From Neospora caninum Liverpool (lineage: Eukaryota > Apicomplexa > Conoidasida > Eucoccidiorida > Sarcocystidae), in contig NC_018390.1 in NCBI RefSeq assembly GCF_000208865.1, positions 2,622,270-2,686,269 of the forward strand: 64,000 nt of DNA, given 5' to 3'. Position numbers and translations under genes: made by a program. This document shows positions 50,050 to 63,435 of this stretch, piece by piece; the first letter of the stretch is position 1; the number at the start of each line of letters is the position of its first letter. The notes under the pieces were generated by a model. It was not told the origin of the DNA, made no database searches, and saw nothing but the letters and a program-made list of their open reading frames with translations.

Positions 50050-53000
50050 GATACATGTGCGTTGGAGGATTCAGCAGGACGGACGTAGATGGGCATTTCC
50101 GTGTCTTCTCTGCTTTCTGAAGACGCGTTTTCGTCCGGTTTTGGGGGTGTTGATTGTCTCCGCCGTCGGCGCGCCTTGTCCTCTCCATTCTTCTGCTCGG
50201 AGTCCTCTCCGCTCCTTGCTTTCTCTCTTCCGACTCTCCCTGACTCGCTGCGTCACATCTCTCGTCGCTCGCTCTGTCTCCATCTTCTCTGTCTCCGCCT
50301 CTTTTTTTTCAGGCGTGAACTTGCAAACCGGCCAGGAGGTTGCGTTGAAGGTCGAGAGCACAAAAGCGAAGCATCCGCAGTTGCTGTACGAGTACAAGCT
50401 TCTGAAACATTTGCAGGGAGGCGCCGGCATTGCTCAGGTCTTCTGCTGCGAGACAGAGGGCGATCACAACATCATGGTGATGGAGCTGCTGGGGCCCTCC
50501 CTAGAGGACGTCTTCAACTTGTGCAATCGAACGTTCTCTCTCAAAACCATTCTCCTTCTTGCAGATCAATTTGTAAGTGCTGCCCAACCAGCCATTTTCT
50601 GTATCTCTGTCTCTTTGTCTCTCTCTCTCTCATTCACTCTCTATCTCTTTATCTCTCTCCTTCTCCCTTTGTCTATCTCACTCTGTGTGTATCTCCCTCT
50701 CATTCAATCTCTATCTCTTTATCTTTCTCCTTCTCTCTTTGTCTACCTCACTCTGTGTGTACCTCTCTCTCGTCTCTGTATCTCTCGCTTTTTCTCTATC
50801 TCTGTCGAGTCTTCATCTTGCGTCTGCGATGCGGAGGACTTGTTTGTGCCTTCGTCCGTTTCGTGTCCGTCGTCACCGTTATTCCCGCATCGGGTGGCGA
50901 CTTCGGTTCTTTCTCTTGTTTGTCGATCTCGCACGTTCCTCGTGGTTGCCGTTCTTCCAAAAGCGTCTTTTTCCCTGTGAGTCTTCTCTCTGCAGCTGCA
51001 GCGCGTCGAGTACATTCACTCTAAAAACTTCATTCACAGAGACATAAAACCCGACAACTTCCTTCTCGGCAATGCTGGCCACCAAAACACGGTATGCTTT
51101 TCCGTTCGTTTTCTCCCATTTCTCGCTTCCTTCTCTTTCTCTGTCTCTTTTGTTTTCGCGCTGTCTCTCGTGTCTGGTCTGCGTGGCGTGGGCGTTCGTG
51201 GATTTGGGGCTGCCCTGTCAATGCCTGTCTACTGCGTTGTCAGAATGCGCGGTTCTTCAACGTTTTAGAACCCCCGTCGCTCTTGGCGGCCAGTCGCGGC
51301 ACGCCCCGTCAGATGAAAGCTTAAAACAGACAGCGACGCGTTTGCGTCTGGGTGCCTGCTTTTTTGCAGATCTACGTCATCGACTTCGGGCTGGCGAAGA
51401 AGTTCCGAGACCCAAAGACGCACCAGCACATCCCGTACAGAGAAAACAAAAACCTCACGGGCACGGCGCGGTATGCGTCCATCAGCGCACATCTCGGCTC
51501 CGAGCAGAGTCGCCGCGATGATTTGGAGGCCGTCGGCTACGTGCTCATGTACTTTTGTCGAGGTGAGAGTCCGCGCATGCGTCCAGGGCGGCGTCTTTTG
51601 ACGAGAAAGGGAACTGCATGCGCCGCCGCGCGCCCAAAAACGCACGCCACAGAAAGGAGAAAACGAACTGATTCGATCTTCTCTTGAGCTGGCTGGGGTG
51701 TCTCACGCCGGGCACACACGCGAGAAGGTTTTTCCGCAAAGTTTGGTTCGTTTTTCTCAGAAGGGGACAACGCGACGGTCTGCAGCGTCAAGTCGTGTGT
51801 TGTTGTGCTGGTAACGAGGAGGCGAGGAATCCGAAAGAGAGACTTAAGAGAAGCTTCTGCTTTTTTGCGGTGTGACAGGCGGAACGCTGCCGTGGCAGGG
51901 AATCAAGGCGAACACGAAACAGGAGAAATACCACAAAATCATGGAGAAGAAGATGTCAACGCCCGTCGAGGTGCTGTGCAAGGGATACCCAAGTACGTTG
52001 GAGCCGCTCGTGCAGCGAAGGAAAACGCTGCTCAGCTCCAGCGGCCGCGCGTCGCTCCCCGAAGCGAAAGGGAACAGCCGAAAGAGAGAGAGAGAGATTG
52101 ACGGAAGGACGAGACAAGTCAACGCGTCGCTGTTTTTTCCGACTCCTGTGGATTTGCGCTGGGGCCGTGCCGAATGAGCATAGAAGAGAGAGCGACGGGG
52201 AGAGCGGAAAGAGAAGAGGGAGAGGAAGACACAGAGGGCGGGAACGGAGAGAGAGAGGGGGGGTAGAAGGGACAGAGACACAAGGCGTTTGTACCAGCTG
52301 ACAACACACGGTTCTCACATGCGACGCAAAAGAGATTCACCGAGAGAGTTCGCGTTTGTTGGAAAGCGACGGTCGAGGGACGGCCTTGCGTCATGGTCTC
52401 ACCGTCTCCATACATTCGACGCGTCCCGCGATTTTCGTTTCTATCTCTTTTTCCAAGGTGAATTCGCCACTTACTTGCACTACTGCCGTTCCCTCCGATT
52501 CGAGGACCGCCCCGACTACGCCTACCTGAAGCGTCTCTTCCGAGATCTCTACATTAAGGAAGGCTACGACGTAAGGCCTGCACACAGGCGCATCGACACA
52601 CAGACAAATGTATATTCAGATATATATATATATATATATATATATGCATTTAGATTTACATATAGAGATAGTTGTGCATACGTATGCACGCATATATCCA
52701 TATATAGGCGCAGCCATATGTATATATATATATATATATATAAGCATGCACTTTTGTGGTGTTTGAGGTTCGTGTATCAATGGCGTAGGCGGCGCTTCTA
52801 TCGTACCAGGGACGCGTAAATACGCAGACGAAAGGGAGTGTGTGCACTCGAGCTTCGCAGATACGAAATCTCGTGTTTTTGTGTTCAGGAGAGTGACCGT
52901 GAATTCGACTGGACGGTGAAGCTTTCGTCTCGCAATCTCGGCCCGCCGGTAAGATGTGGGAGAGTTAATGTTTTCTCAGCTCCTCTTTTTCTGAGACGGT

Positions 53001-53550
53001 CGGCTTTACCTGTCTTCAATTTTCGCAACTTTGCTTCTTGGTATTTTTCCCAGAGCAGTCGAACGCAGCACGCCATGTGCAGTCAAGACACCCGAACGCG
53101 GACGAAACGTGACGCCGATCGACCTGTTGGAGGTGAGCACAACGGGCGTCGATGAGCCTCTTCCCTTTTTCTTGCCGGTCGTGTCCCATCCGCTTGCCTG
53201 CCTTCCCTCTTCATTTTTCTCTGCACTCCCTCGTCAAGTCGCGTTGTCTCTCCTTTGCTGGCTTCTCCCTCTCCGCTCTGAGTCTTCTTCCCGCTCCATT
53301 CTTCTCTTTCTTCTCGCCTTTCTTCTCTCGTCTGCTCGCTTGCTTTTCCCGTGCCTCGGCGGGGGGGGGGGGGCGGGTTCGGTCCCGTTCAGTCCCGAGC
53401 CGTCTCTGCCCAGCCCTTTTCCACGACGGGTCTTTCGTTCTCTTTTACTCGCTTTTAGCGCGAAGTGGCGAACGCGATCGACCTCACCACTTCAGCAACG
53501 GGAACGTGGGCAATCCGTCGATGGCGACGAACCCTGGAGGCCTGTCGTGA
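49337..53550 (+). CDS. Casein kinase 1 (9 exons, 382 aa)
   Basis: Exons 49337-49478, 50313-50572, 50996-51091, 51370-51562, 51879-51992, 52458-52570, 52889-52948, 53054-53132, 53459-53550, all in phase, ending in TGA. It is a Ser/Thr kinase of the CK1 family. Glycine loop [10 protein letters not shown] at about 37-46, ATP lysine in VALKVES (K60), catalytic loop [11 protein letters not shown] (D150), DFGLAKKF at about 171-178, and the CK1 hallmark [13 protein letters not shown] in place of the usual APE region, followed by EQSRRDDLE. The catalytic domain starts after an N-terminal extension of about 30 residues. The C-terminal tail after the kinase fold is about 70 residues, polar and basic, and ends NPGGLS with no lipid-anchor motif. 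Two CK1 proteins are known in Toxoplasma, one cytosolic and one membrane-associated; I cannot say which this matches. The start ATG is the first in a clean context before the kinase frame. Confidence 0.96.
50631..50770. repeat. 70-bp tandem duplication in a CK1 intron
   Basis: Copies at 50631-50700 and 50701-50770 are nearly identical and abut exactly. The sequence is pyrimidine-rich with an embedded CTCTGTGTGTA. It lies in the intron between exons 50572 and 50996, upstream of the acceptor, so it may extend the polypyrimidine tract. Confidence 0.9.
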
Positions 53551-54282
53551 GTCTTTGAAAGTCTTTTTCGTAGAGAAGCAGAAGCGCCGAGTGTGCTCGC
53601 GAGACGTCCGCGCCCGCCAACAAAAACTCGCGAGCGCATGCCTGCACAGACTCCGCCGACACGCCGGGATGCACATCAGGAGTCACGTAGCTGGTGCAAA
53701 TGGATGCACAAAGAGACGCCCCTGTCAACATGCCTTTTATATCTTGTGGTGCATCCCATATGCACATAGAGATCGCACTGCGGATCTGTCGCTTGCAGCG
53801 TGAAAAAAAGCGTGTGCACATGCACTTCACTCTGGGCTTTGGGCAGTGAAGTCGAGGGTGTCTTGGTGGAGGGCGAACCCTCGAAAGACAGCGGGAGACG
53901 GATGTCCGTTCCTTTTTCTCACGAGACGGGTTTCGAGTGTTTGCGGTCCTTTTCAGACTCATGGTTCAGGAACGCACCAGTCTGGTAGACCAGGGAGACC
54001 GGGCGTCGCGTGAAACGTCAACACGGAAAGAGGAGACGTAAGGCTAGTCTTAAGGAAACCAGAAACACGCATCGCTGGATGTTCTGCTTGGAAATTTATG
54101 ACTCCGTGAATGCGTGTGAAAGGCAACATGGCGAACACGTGTGTCCACCTCCGCAGAAACACTCCGCGTCTCCGCAGCGGTCGCCGGTGAATGTTTCCTG
54201 TTTTTTCTCCGCTTCGCTCTCTCCAAACAGCTGTATTGTCTTGAAAACTCTCCACATTTCCAGGCGACGTTTTCAGGCCGGC

Positions 54283-54317
<35 letters not shown>

Positions 54318-57300
54318 TATATGTATACATATATGTTTGCTTGTGAATGTACATACATATGTGTGTATGTGTGTTATGGATAGGGTTAGATGGAGAATGT
54401 GTGAGATCGGAACCTGGATGCGCAGGAGAGACAAAAGTGCAGAAACCGCTCGTTGGCTGGGGGTGAGGGAGTTAGAAACGGTGTTTGCCTTACAGTGGGG
54501 ACTTCGTGGACCCACAGTTTGTCTTCCCCAATGGAGCTGCGTGTTTTTCTGCAGGAAGGACGGTCGGTGGGCTGGCGGGCGTTTCTCGTGTCTTCCTCTG
54601 GTGAGGGCTTTCAGGGCTAGCGAAAAAAAAAGCAAACCTTTGGAAAACTCTGAACCGAAAGCGACGGAGAATGTGACGAGGGCACTCGAGTGCATTGTAT
54701 GTTGCGGCGCAGACGCAAACTTGTGTCCGGTGTCGTTTCCTCTCGAGAGACATGTTCGGGTCGTCGCCGTGTTCTTCTCGTCCTTCGTGGCCCAGCTGTG
54801 GAGAAGACCGTCCTCTGCCGTTCGTTCACGTCCTACCATAAGTGCGCTCGTTTCTCGTATTCCTTTCGTCCTTTTCTCCTACTTCACCTTCCTGGTCCTC
54901 CTGGTCTTATCTCTGCGTGTGCCGGCCTTGCCATGCGTCCTTTGTGCGCGTGATTCTGTTGTTCTTTGCAGCTGTGTCGGCGATCGCCAACGAAGGGGTA
55001 GACGGGCCGTTTTCGTCTCCTTTCCACTTGTCGTTCTTTCCTCGCTTCCTCGTCTCCGCTTTCCCAGCTTTCGCACCTCCTCGTCTTTTTCTTCTGTGCT
55101 TTTCTTTCTCGTCTCTCTTCTTTCTCGCATCCCCCGAAGCAGTTTTTACGCGGCGAAAGAGAGGCTGTGCTCCGCGGGTCTTTCTTCGACCTTCCCTAGC
55201 TGTTCTCTCTTGCGCGACTGTCTCCTGGTGAGCAGCCCTTCGCATGCGGCAAGGTTCTTTTTTTCGAGAGGCGCGTAAACGCGTCGACCGTCCGTGGACG
55301 GGAACCGAACCTGTTTTCCTCCTCTCTCGCATGCACGTGCGTTTCGGTTTCTAAACCTGGGATCTCGGCATTGGCATTCGTGTCGCCTGGGTTTAGACTC
55401 GATTCTCTCGACGCGTTAATGCAAGTTCCCCGTGTAGACCTGTCCTGAGCTCTCGGAGTGGTGGGTGTATGCCTCTATATACAGAAATCAAGAGGTGAAA
55501 CAGTTGCGAGAATCGAGTTTTGGACACTCGCGTCCATCTCCGCGTGGGCGCGTTACACGCATGTGTGCACGTCTGCATCGTACAAATGTCGATATGCATC
55601 TCTGTGCATGTATATCTATCTATAATATATATATATATATATATGGATATGTATTTTTGTGATTACCTGAAGAAATGGATGCTTTTCCTATGGTTTTCTG
55701 GGAAGGCATGCGGGCGAATCCTGACTGCCGAGGTGTTTGGAGCTTCAACGTTAGCAAGTGGAATCGTTTATTCTTGATATGCGTTTGCATGCATCGGCAA
55801 TGTCTTAGACACACTCGCTCGACATTGAACATGCCCTTCCGTCGTGGCAGCACGGCGGAGAGCTGCACGCGAAGCCTCGCGTTCTCCGAACAGAAACGCG
55901 CTTTTTCCTGGCAAAGCGAACTTGTCGCTGGATATACCCTCCCTGTGTGTTGGGGCTTGCACACACACACGAGTTCTCTCGCGGAAAGAGCACAAAAACC
56001 TAACAAGTTTGAAATTCCCGTAACGTGACACATTTGTACGCATGTGTCATCTCAACTGCGTATCCGTACATGCTATATAGACACGGAAGATGCGGTTTCC
56101 TCTTCTCCTCTCTCTACGGCGACAGAGCGAGGAGGCTGACAGGACTCTGTCTTCTTCGATTCGCTTCGTCTTCCGAGATGGACCGAGCACTATCTTTTCT
56201 TATCTGCAAAATTTTTCACTCTCAGTGCGCCCCACGCACGCGCCGAGCTTTTTGATCTTGAGCAAGATATCTCTGACTGCACTGCTTTCCTGGACACGTC
56301 GGGAACCAAATATATACAAGAAATCTGGACACAAATGCATGATATCAACATGTACTATATAGGATATTTCCACGTACCTCACCATCTTCACACATCTACA
56401 CGGAATGTCGACGCGTATGTTCGTGTGTATATAAAGACATATCCTTGATATATCTACCAATGCGTTACCTACACACACACGTGTGATGGAAAACAGTACA
56501 AATTATGACTATACATCGAGAGGATATCTGCACACCTAGGATCACGCGGCGTGCTTGTTTGTGGCGACACACGTGACATAGAAGCTACACACACACAACA
56601 TATAAAAATATTAATTTATATGATTTGAATTGTCTAGCATCTTCACGGAGATGCCTGTGGAGCGCTGAACTCGTGTTGGAGACTGTGGTTTTGCTTGCTC
56701 AGAGACAGGGAAGGCGTCGAAAGTGTCGGGGGAGACAGGCTGAATCTCGCGGGCGTGGTAAGGGCTTGAGGGGAAATGAAAGACGTCTGTATTTTGCTCT
56801 TCCAGGATTCCGTGCTTCCCTCGCGTCAGGTTGCGCGAGATGTGTTTCGATTTTAGGGGTCGAGACACTTCGTTCTTCATGTGTCTCATTTCTCGCCTTC
56901 CGGGCCCTCGCTTTGTCTACACCCCTCTCCTCTCCCTGTCACGCTGCCTCTCGGTCTATCTATCTGTGTTTCAGTGTGTTGCTCTGTCTTTTTGTGTCCC
57001 TCGTGCACTTTTCCCTCATTTCTCGCGCGTTTCGTGGCGATTTTTTCTCTCGGCAACGTGCGCTGGGACGAGAGAGGTCCGGGGAGTCTTCTCCCGTGAC
57101 CTGAAGTCTCCGTCTTGTGCAGCACTCTGGCACTTTTCTCGCTTTTTTGCGATGGAACAGGCCAGCACTGGGAGTCGCGCTGGCGCCTCTCTGTGCGCCG
57201 GCGGTGTGCTGCAAACGCGGCGCAAAACCTTCGGCCAAAAACCCGCCGTTTCCTCTCTGCTCTCTCGACGTGCTTTCGCGACTGCGTTGCTGCGTTCTTT

Positions 57301-58760
57301 CCGGCTGCATTTCCACGCGAACGCCTTTCAGCACCTGCGTTCCCTCAGAAATCCAGGCTCTCCCGTGCGGCGTCGACGTTCCTGTCGGGGTGTATCTGCA
57401 CATATGCATATGGACGTGGGCGTTCAGACGTCTGCAACCGTAGATGCACTGTGGTATTTCGCGGCGTTTCCGGATTTCCAATGCGTAAATGGATAGATGT
57501 GCAAATCCGCGAAAGTAGGCATTTGGATCTCGCCGGGGGATGTGCCTGCTGGTTTCGCGTTTTGTTCAGCCTGGAAGAAGCGCGCCGCGCTGTTTCCCGA
57601 AACACATCTTGAGAGCGCCGGTGGCGGCTTTTTTCTCTTTCTGTCTGCGGAACCACGCGCATTTCTGCCTCTCGCGTGTCTCTCGCGTTTGCAGTTTGGG
57701 GTCTTCTGCCCAGGTCAAAAACGCGAGGAAAACACGCGACAAATCGCGCAAAAGGGGAACAGCGGCGGGGGAACCTGGAAAAAACCCTCTGTTCTCTCGT
57801 CACAGACGCGTCGGCGCGTGCGCCACAGAATTCATCGGCCGCCGTCTCCCTCCGTTTTCTCCTTTTTCCCCTCTTTCCAACGCGCTTCCTAGACACTTTC
57901 CTCGACAAACCGAGTGTATGTACACCTCACACAACGCGACTTCTCCGGTGGGGCAACCACCGCTCCTCTTCCCGTCTCTCTCTGTGCTATTTTCTCTCTT
58001 TTCTCTCTCCCTCGTCCTCTCTCCCTTTCTCTCTGCGTCTTTTCGTGTTTCTCTTCGCCTTCCGCGGAGAAGGGTGCCGTGCGGCAAAGCGCAAAGATCC
58101 CAACAGTCAAACACCGGCGGACGTTCTGCGCTCGTGCCGGGGTCCTTTTAACAGCTCGTTTGCACTCCGGTGAATGTCTGCGGGGATCCCGCTCTGTTTC
58201 TGCGAGTCTGGCCCGCGCAGCTCCCTGAATTTGCTCTGCGCAGCCTCGTTCTCAGCTGTATGTACACAGGCTGACTCTGTCACTGCGGCGTGTTGTGCGA
58301 TTGGGAACGCCAGTCGCGTTGCCGTCGAGCCGAGACGGATCTTCTTGTCATGACCGCTGGCTTACCATCTTTTTAGTTGCTTTTCTGTCCTGTCTCTGGC
58401 CGCCTCTCTCCCGTTCTTCCGCTTGACCAAGTCGTCCCGGTACTCTACAGCCGCACTCCCCCCTGTCGGCGTCTTTTGTCATTCTCTCTGAAGCTTCCCC
58501 GCGCTTGCGAGTGGCTTTCCGTCTCGCCGTCGATTCGAGTTTCTTGGTAGGGTCGTCGGCCCGCTGAGGGATTGCGCTTTCTCTGCTCGGAAGCGAGGTG
58601 GTGCCGCCAAACAGAGAAGAACGCAAGGCGAGCAAGGGGGAGGGGAAGCTCGAACAGGAGACAGAGCGGACCGAAACGGGGGCGCGGGTCTCTGCGTGAG
58701 GGGGTGCTGGGTCTTGTGCAACTATGTGCGCGTTTTTCTGCGGGGGAACTGGACTTCAAG
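53551..58760. other. 5.2 kb spacer between CK1 and the USP7-like gene
   Basis: It should contain the CK1 3' untranslated region and the promoter and leader of the USP7-like gene. TA microsatellites lie at about 54283-54322 and 55624-55645. The plus strand becomes pyrimidine-rich from about 56.8 kb toward the USP7 start. Long frames such as 54010-55278 run through the TA repeat and show no domain. Confidence 0.5.
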
Positions 58761-60842
58761 ATGTCTCGTCGGGAGAGGAAGGCAGAGTTGAAGAAGAGTG
58801 ATTCGAATTTTCCCGAGTTTTTTTCGTCCTTTCTCGATTCGCAGTTCGCTTCCCCGTTCGGGGCCTCTGCGCCTCCGTTCGCCCTTCCTCTCGACTTCAA
58901 CCGACCAGCTTCCGTCTCTGCCTCGCGCTCTTCCTGTCCCTCCTCTCCCGCCTCCAACGCATGCTCACGGTCCTCGTCTCCCCAAAGTGTCCTGTCCTGC
59001 GCCACTTCCCCGCGAAAATCCGATCTCGACTGTGCTGACCACGTCTCTCTCGCGTCCTCGTCCCGCGACCCGCCCCGCTCTCCCCCTTCTCTCTCTCTGC
59101 ACGCTTCCTCGGAGTCGTCTTCCGGGCCGCATGCGCGCGAGGGAGACGCCGAGCGCTGTCGAGTCCCTGCGTCGCCGTCTCTCTCCCCTTCCTCGTGCGG
59201 CGGCGCCTCGCTCGCGTCACTGTCTCCGCCGCTGCTGCGCCATACGGACCGCGCACCGCCTCCGAGCCTCTCCGCGGAGACTTCCGTGAGGGGTGTGTCT
59301 CTGGGCGTCTCTTCGGCCGCGCCCTCGTCGCCGCAGAGCAAGATGGAGGGGGAAGACGACGTGTCTCTCTTCAAAAAGGGCGAGAAAGGCAGTCGCACGC
59401 GCCTCGCCTCGAAGCCGTCGGCAGAATGCGCGGACACGGCGGGCGGCGACTCGGGTGCACGTACACCTCCGCCGACTGGCGCGACGGACGACCCGACCGG
59501 GGCGCTCTCTCCGGAGAGACCGACCGCGCAGAAACTCAGCGAGACTCCCGGCGCAGGCGTTTCTCCGGCTCTCGGTGCGCGGAAGACCCCGCGGGCTGAA
59601 GACGCGGCCGCCTCGCCCTCGTCGGCGCCGCAGCTGCCGCGCCGTCTGAATGACGGGGCGGTCGTGGAAGGCCCTCTCCCGAACGAGCTCGAGATGGTCA
59701 TTCCTCGGTTCCGTGCGCGCTTCCTCGAGGGGATCGAGGACGAGGGGGACTCGCCGATCGACACCCTCACGCTGTACAGCGACTGGGTAGAGCTCCCGTC
59801 TCTGCGTTTCCGGCTGATGGTGCATCCGCTGACGCGGTCGCACAACCGGCAGGCGCAGCTTTCTCCGCCGTCTCCGCTCTTCCCCGAGGGCGCGGCGCGC
59901 GCGCTCTCGCCCCAGCAGCAGGAGTACCTCCAGAGTCGGACGACGGCTGCGTTCGTCGAGATCGGCCGAAAGCCCGACTGGCCGGCAGACTGGATTTTCC
60001 AGTCTGCGGTTCGCTTCCACATCTACGTCGTGAATCTGACTGAGCCGGAGCGGTCAGTGTGGAGGGAAGAAACTTTCCAGTTCAGCTGCGAGGAGATCGA
60101 CCGCGGATGGCACGCGATCGTCTCCTACTTGACGCTCTTCGAGGAGCGGTTCTTCGCCGCCCCTTCCGGCGACCTCGTCCTCCGCGCCGCCGTCTTCCCC
60201 GCCGGAACTGCAGTGATGAGCCGCGGCCTCCGCACGCCCTGTCCGGCGTCGCCGCCGCTCGGCGAGCGCAGGCGGCCCAGCGACAGCGCGGATCCGAGAG
60301 ATACTGAAGCCGCCGAGGCGGAGATGCGCGAGCGGAGCGACCGCGGAGGGGGCGACGAGCCCAAGGAGGACGACGCCGAGTTGGGACCCGTGATCGCGGG
60401 TCAGCCAGTCGACACTTCCTCGCCTCTCGCCTCGCTCTTCTCTTCGCTGCCGCCGGCGGCGTCGCTCGGCCGCGCGGGGAAAGGGTACGTCGGTCTGCGG
60501 AACCATGGCGCGACGTGCTACATGAACGCGCTGCTTCAGAGTCTGTACTACATCGGGAAATTCCGACAGGCCGTCTACGCCCTGACCTTCGACACGAAGG
60601 CGATCAGCGGCTGCCGCAGCATCGAGGTCTTGGAGAGCAGATGCCGACGCAGGAAACGCCGCGCGGGCGGCTCAGGGGCCAGCGCGGACGGAGACGAGGC
60701 CCGCGACGCGCGAGACGCGAGACACGACCGAAACCTGGTAAGTTTTCGAAAAAAAAAGGGAGAAAGAGGGAGGCGCCACGGAGAGAGACACGCCGCTCGC
60801 TTCGTTCAAGAAGCGCACTCTTCCCATAGACATCCATGCATC

Positions 60843-60873
<31 letters not shown>

Positions 60874-63404
60874 TATAATATATATATATATAATATATAT
60901 AATATATATATATAATATATATAATATATAATATATATATATATATAGTTCCCTGGCACAGACGTTTGCACGACGTAAACACGTCAAGCAAAGGCGGGAG
61001 TGGTGTGTGTCTCTCCCCTTGTGTCCCCTCGTTTCCAGGACAAGGACGAGGACATGATCGACGGAAGCTGCGACGTCCAGATGGAGGACGAAGGGTCGGC
61101 GTTGCGGCCGACCGGCCGGGCGTCGAAGGGGGCGTCTGGGCGGCCGTCCTACGACTCGTCTCCGTACTTCTCGCCTGTGCACCATCCGCTCGCGTCGCTG
61201 CTGCTGAACAGCGACGACGAGGACGACGAGGATTTCTCCGACTGGAACGAGCGAGACATGCGCGATCTGCTGCTGGAGGAGGAACAGGAGCAGCGGCGGC
61301 CGCCGTCCATCTCGCTGGCGTTGCAGAACCTCTTCTTCCGGCTGTACACCTCAAAAGAGCCAGTAGCGTGTCGGGACTTGATTCGGTCCTTCGGTTGGGA
61401 CGCAGCCGATGCGTTCACGCAGCAAGACACCCACGAATTGCTCAAGTTGCTGCTGGACAAGGTCGAGGAGCAAATGCAGCGGACTCCCGCGGAAGGCAGC
61501 GTGAAAAAGATGTTTGAGGGCGAGATGGAGACGTACATTGAGTGCATCGAGGTCGACTACAAGAGCGTGCGGAAAGAGACGTACGAAGATCTGAATCTGG
61601 ACGTGAAAGGGTGCAACAACATCCAGGAGAGTCTGCGGCGCCTCGTTCAGCCGGAGATCCTCGAGGGCGAGAACTCGTACGACGCCGAGGCGTTCGGGAA
61701 ACAGCGCGCGCGAAAAGGCGTCCGCTTCTTACGCTTCCCCCCCGTCTGCATCTTCCTCCTCAAGCGATTCGACTTCGACTACGAGAAAATGGACACCGTC
61801 AAAGTCTTCTCGAGTTTCGAGTTCCAGAGCGAACTCGACCTGAACGAATTCTGCCCCGGCGCCGGAGTCTACGAGCTCCACGCCGTCTCCGTACACCAAG
61901 GTGCGCCCCCCCAGACGCACAAATCGCGGCCTCCCCTCTCTTCCTCGTTCTCGGCTTTTTCTCTCTCTTCCGCTCGTCGTCTCTCTCTCTTTCTCCCTTC
62001 CTCTCTCTTTCTCGTCGTCTCTTTCTCGTCGTCTCTTTCTCTTCCTCTCTTCTTCTCTGTCTCTTCTTCTCTTTCTGTTCCTCTCTCTCTTCACTCCCTT
62101 TCCCTCTCTCCCTTCACTCCCTTTCCCTCTCTCCCTTCACTCCCTTTCCCTCTCTCCCTTCACTCTCTTTCCCTTCCTCTCTCGACATTCCTTCCTCTTT
62201 CTCTTCCTGTCTATCTCTCCTTCGCTTTTCCGCTGTCATCGAGGTCGATCGAACCGCCAACGACCGCAAGAGCGGGGCACAGATGGGAAGACCGGGAAGA
62301 GAAAGAATAGGAAAAGAAGGCGGAGACAGACTGTCGTAGTCGTATCGTTCTGCCTCGCTCCTGTTGTCTCTTTCTGGCGAGCGCGCGGTCCTTTGCATTC
62401 GCGCTTTTGCTCTCGTGCTTTTCCAGGAGACGTCAACTCCGGCCATTACTACTGCTTCCTCCGGCCGCCGCCGCGCACGCAGTGGGTCCGTTTCGACGAC
62501 GACAAGGTGTATCCGGTCTCAGAGTATGCAGCGATTGGAGACAACTTTGGAGGGGACGAAGAAGATCCGTGCAATTACCTCGCTGGTGAGCGCATTTCCC
62601 CACCTTTTCATTTCTGCCCCCCGCTCTGAGAGCCTCATGCACCCCCGCAAAAAGCTGATGCTTTCTACTTTTTCGTTCTTCCTTTTCTTTTTTCCGGAAC
62701 TCGGATCTCGGTCCGCGAAACACACTCCCTTGGGTGAGATCTCTCCCGTGTCCGTTTCCCGGTTTTCTTTGATCCATGTTGCTCAGCTTCGCTTTCTCCC
62801 CCTTGTCTCACGCGCTATGTCTCTTCCTCTGCCCGTTCAGGCAAAGCGCCGCGCTCGCGGCAAAAGGTCTACAACGCGTACATTCTGGTCTACGTGAAGA
62901 AGCGGCTTGCGAACCAGCTGCTGGCCGACTGTAACCCGATGAAGGTGAGAAAAAGAATCGAAGGAAGGTCCGAGGACGCGGCGCGCCTTTTCCGGGCTCC
63001 GCGAGTGAGGATCCCCACTGCGGGGCGACGTGGCTCGGTATGCACATGGGCATTCAGACTTCATGGTGTTAAAGAAAAACCCTTCATCCAGTCACCTATC
63101 GGGTTTTGTACGCCTTTCAAGAAGCAGCTTCAAAAACACATTTCCAGCAATGTCTTTCTCGGCCGTTCTCGCGCGTTCCCTGGACTGCAGGTGAACCCTC
63201 AGGTCGTCGTCCGGTGCCGCACAGAGGAGCTTCTGATGAAACTGCGAAACCGCATTCGCCGGGTTCTCGAGCAACGCATCAAGTAAGCCCAGCAACATTC
63301 TAGGACGAACACCCCACACGTCTACTCCTACATGCATAGATGTACATATGCGTATGTATATATATATATATATATATATATACATGTGCCTGGGCGAATG
63401 TTCA

Positions 63405-63435
<31 letters not shown>

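Noticed and set aside
54010..55278. 422-codon plus frame downstream of CK1
   Set aside because: It reads straight through a TA microsatellite, giving an Ile-Tyr run, then through pyrimidine-rich DNA. No recognisable segment.
58445..60022. 525-codon antisense frame over USP7 exon 1
   Set aside because: A shadow of the Ser/Pro-rich sense coding sequence. The sense strand has MATH and USP motifs.
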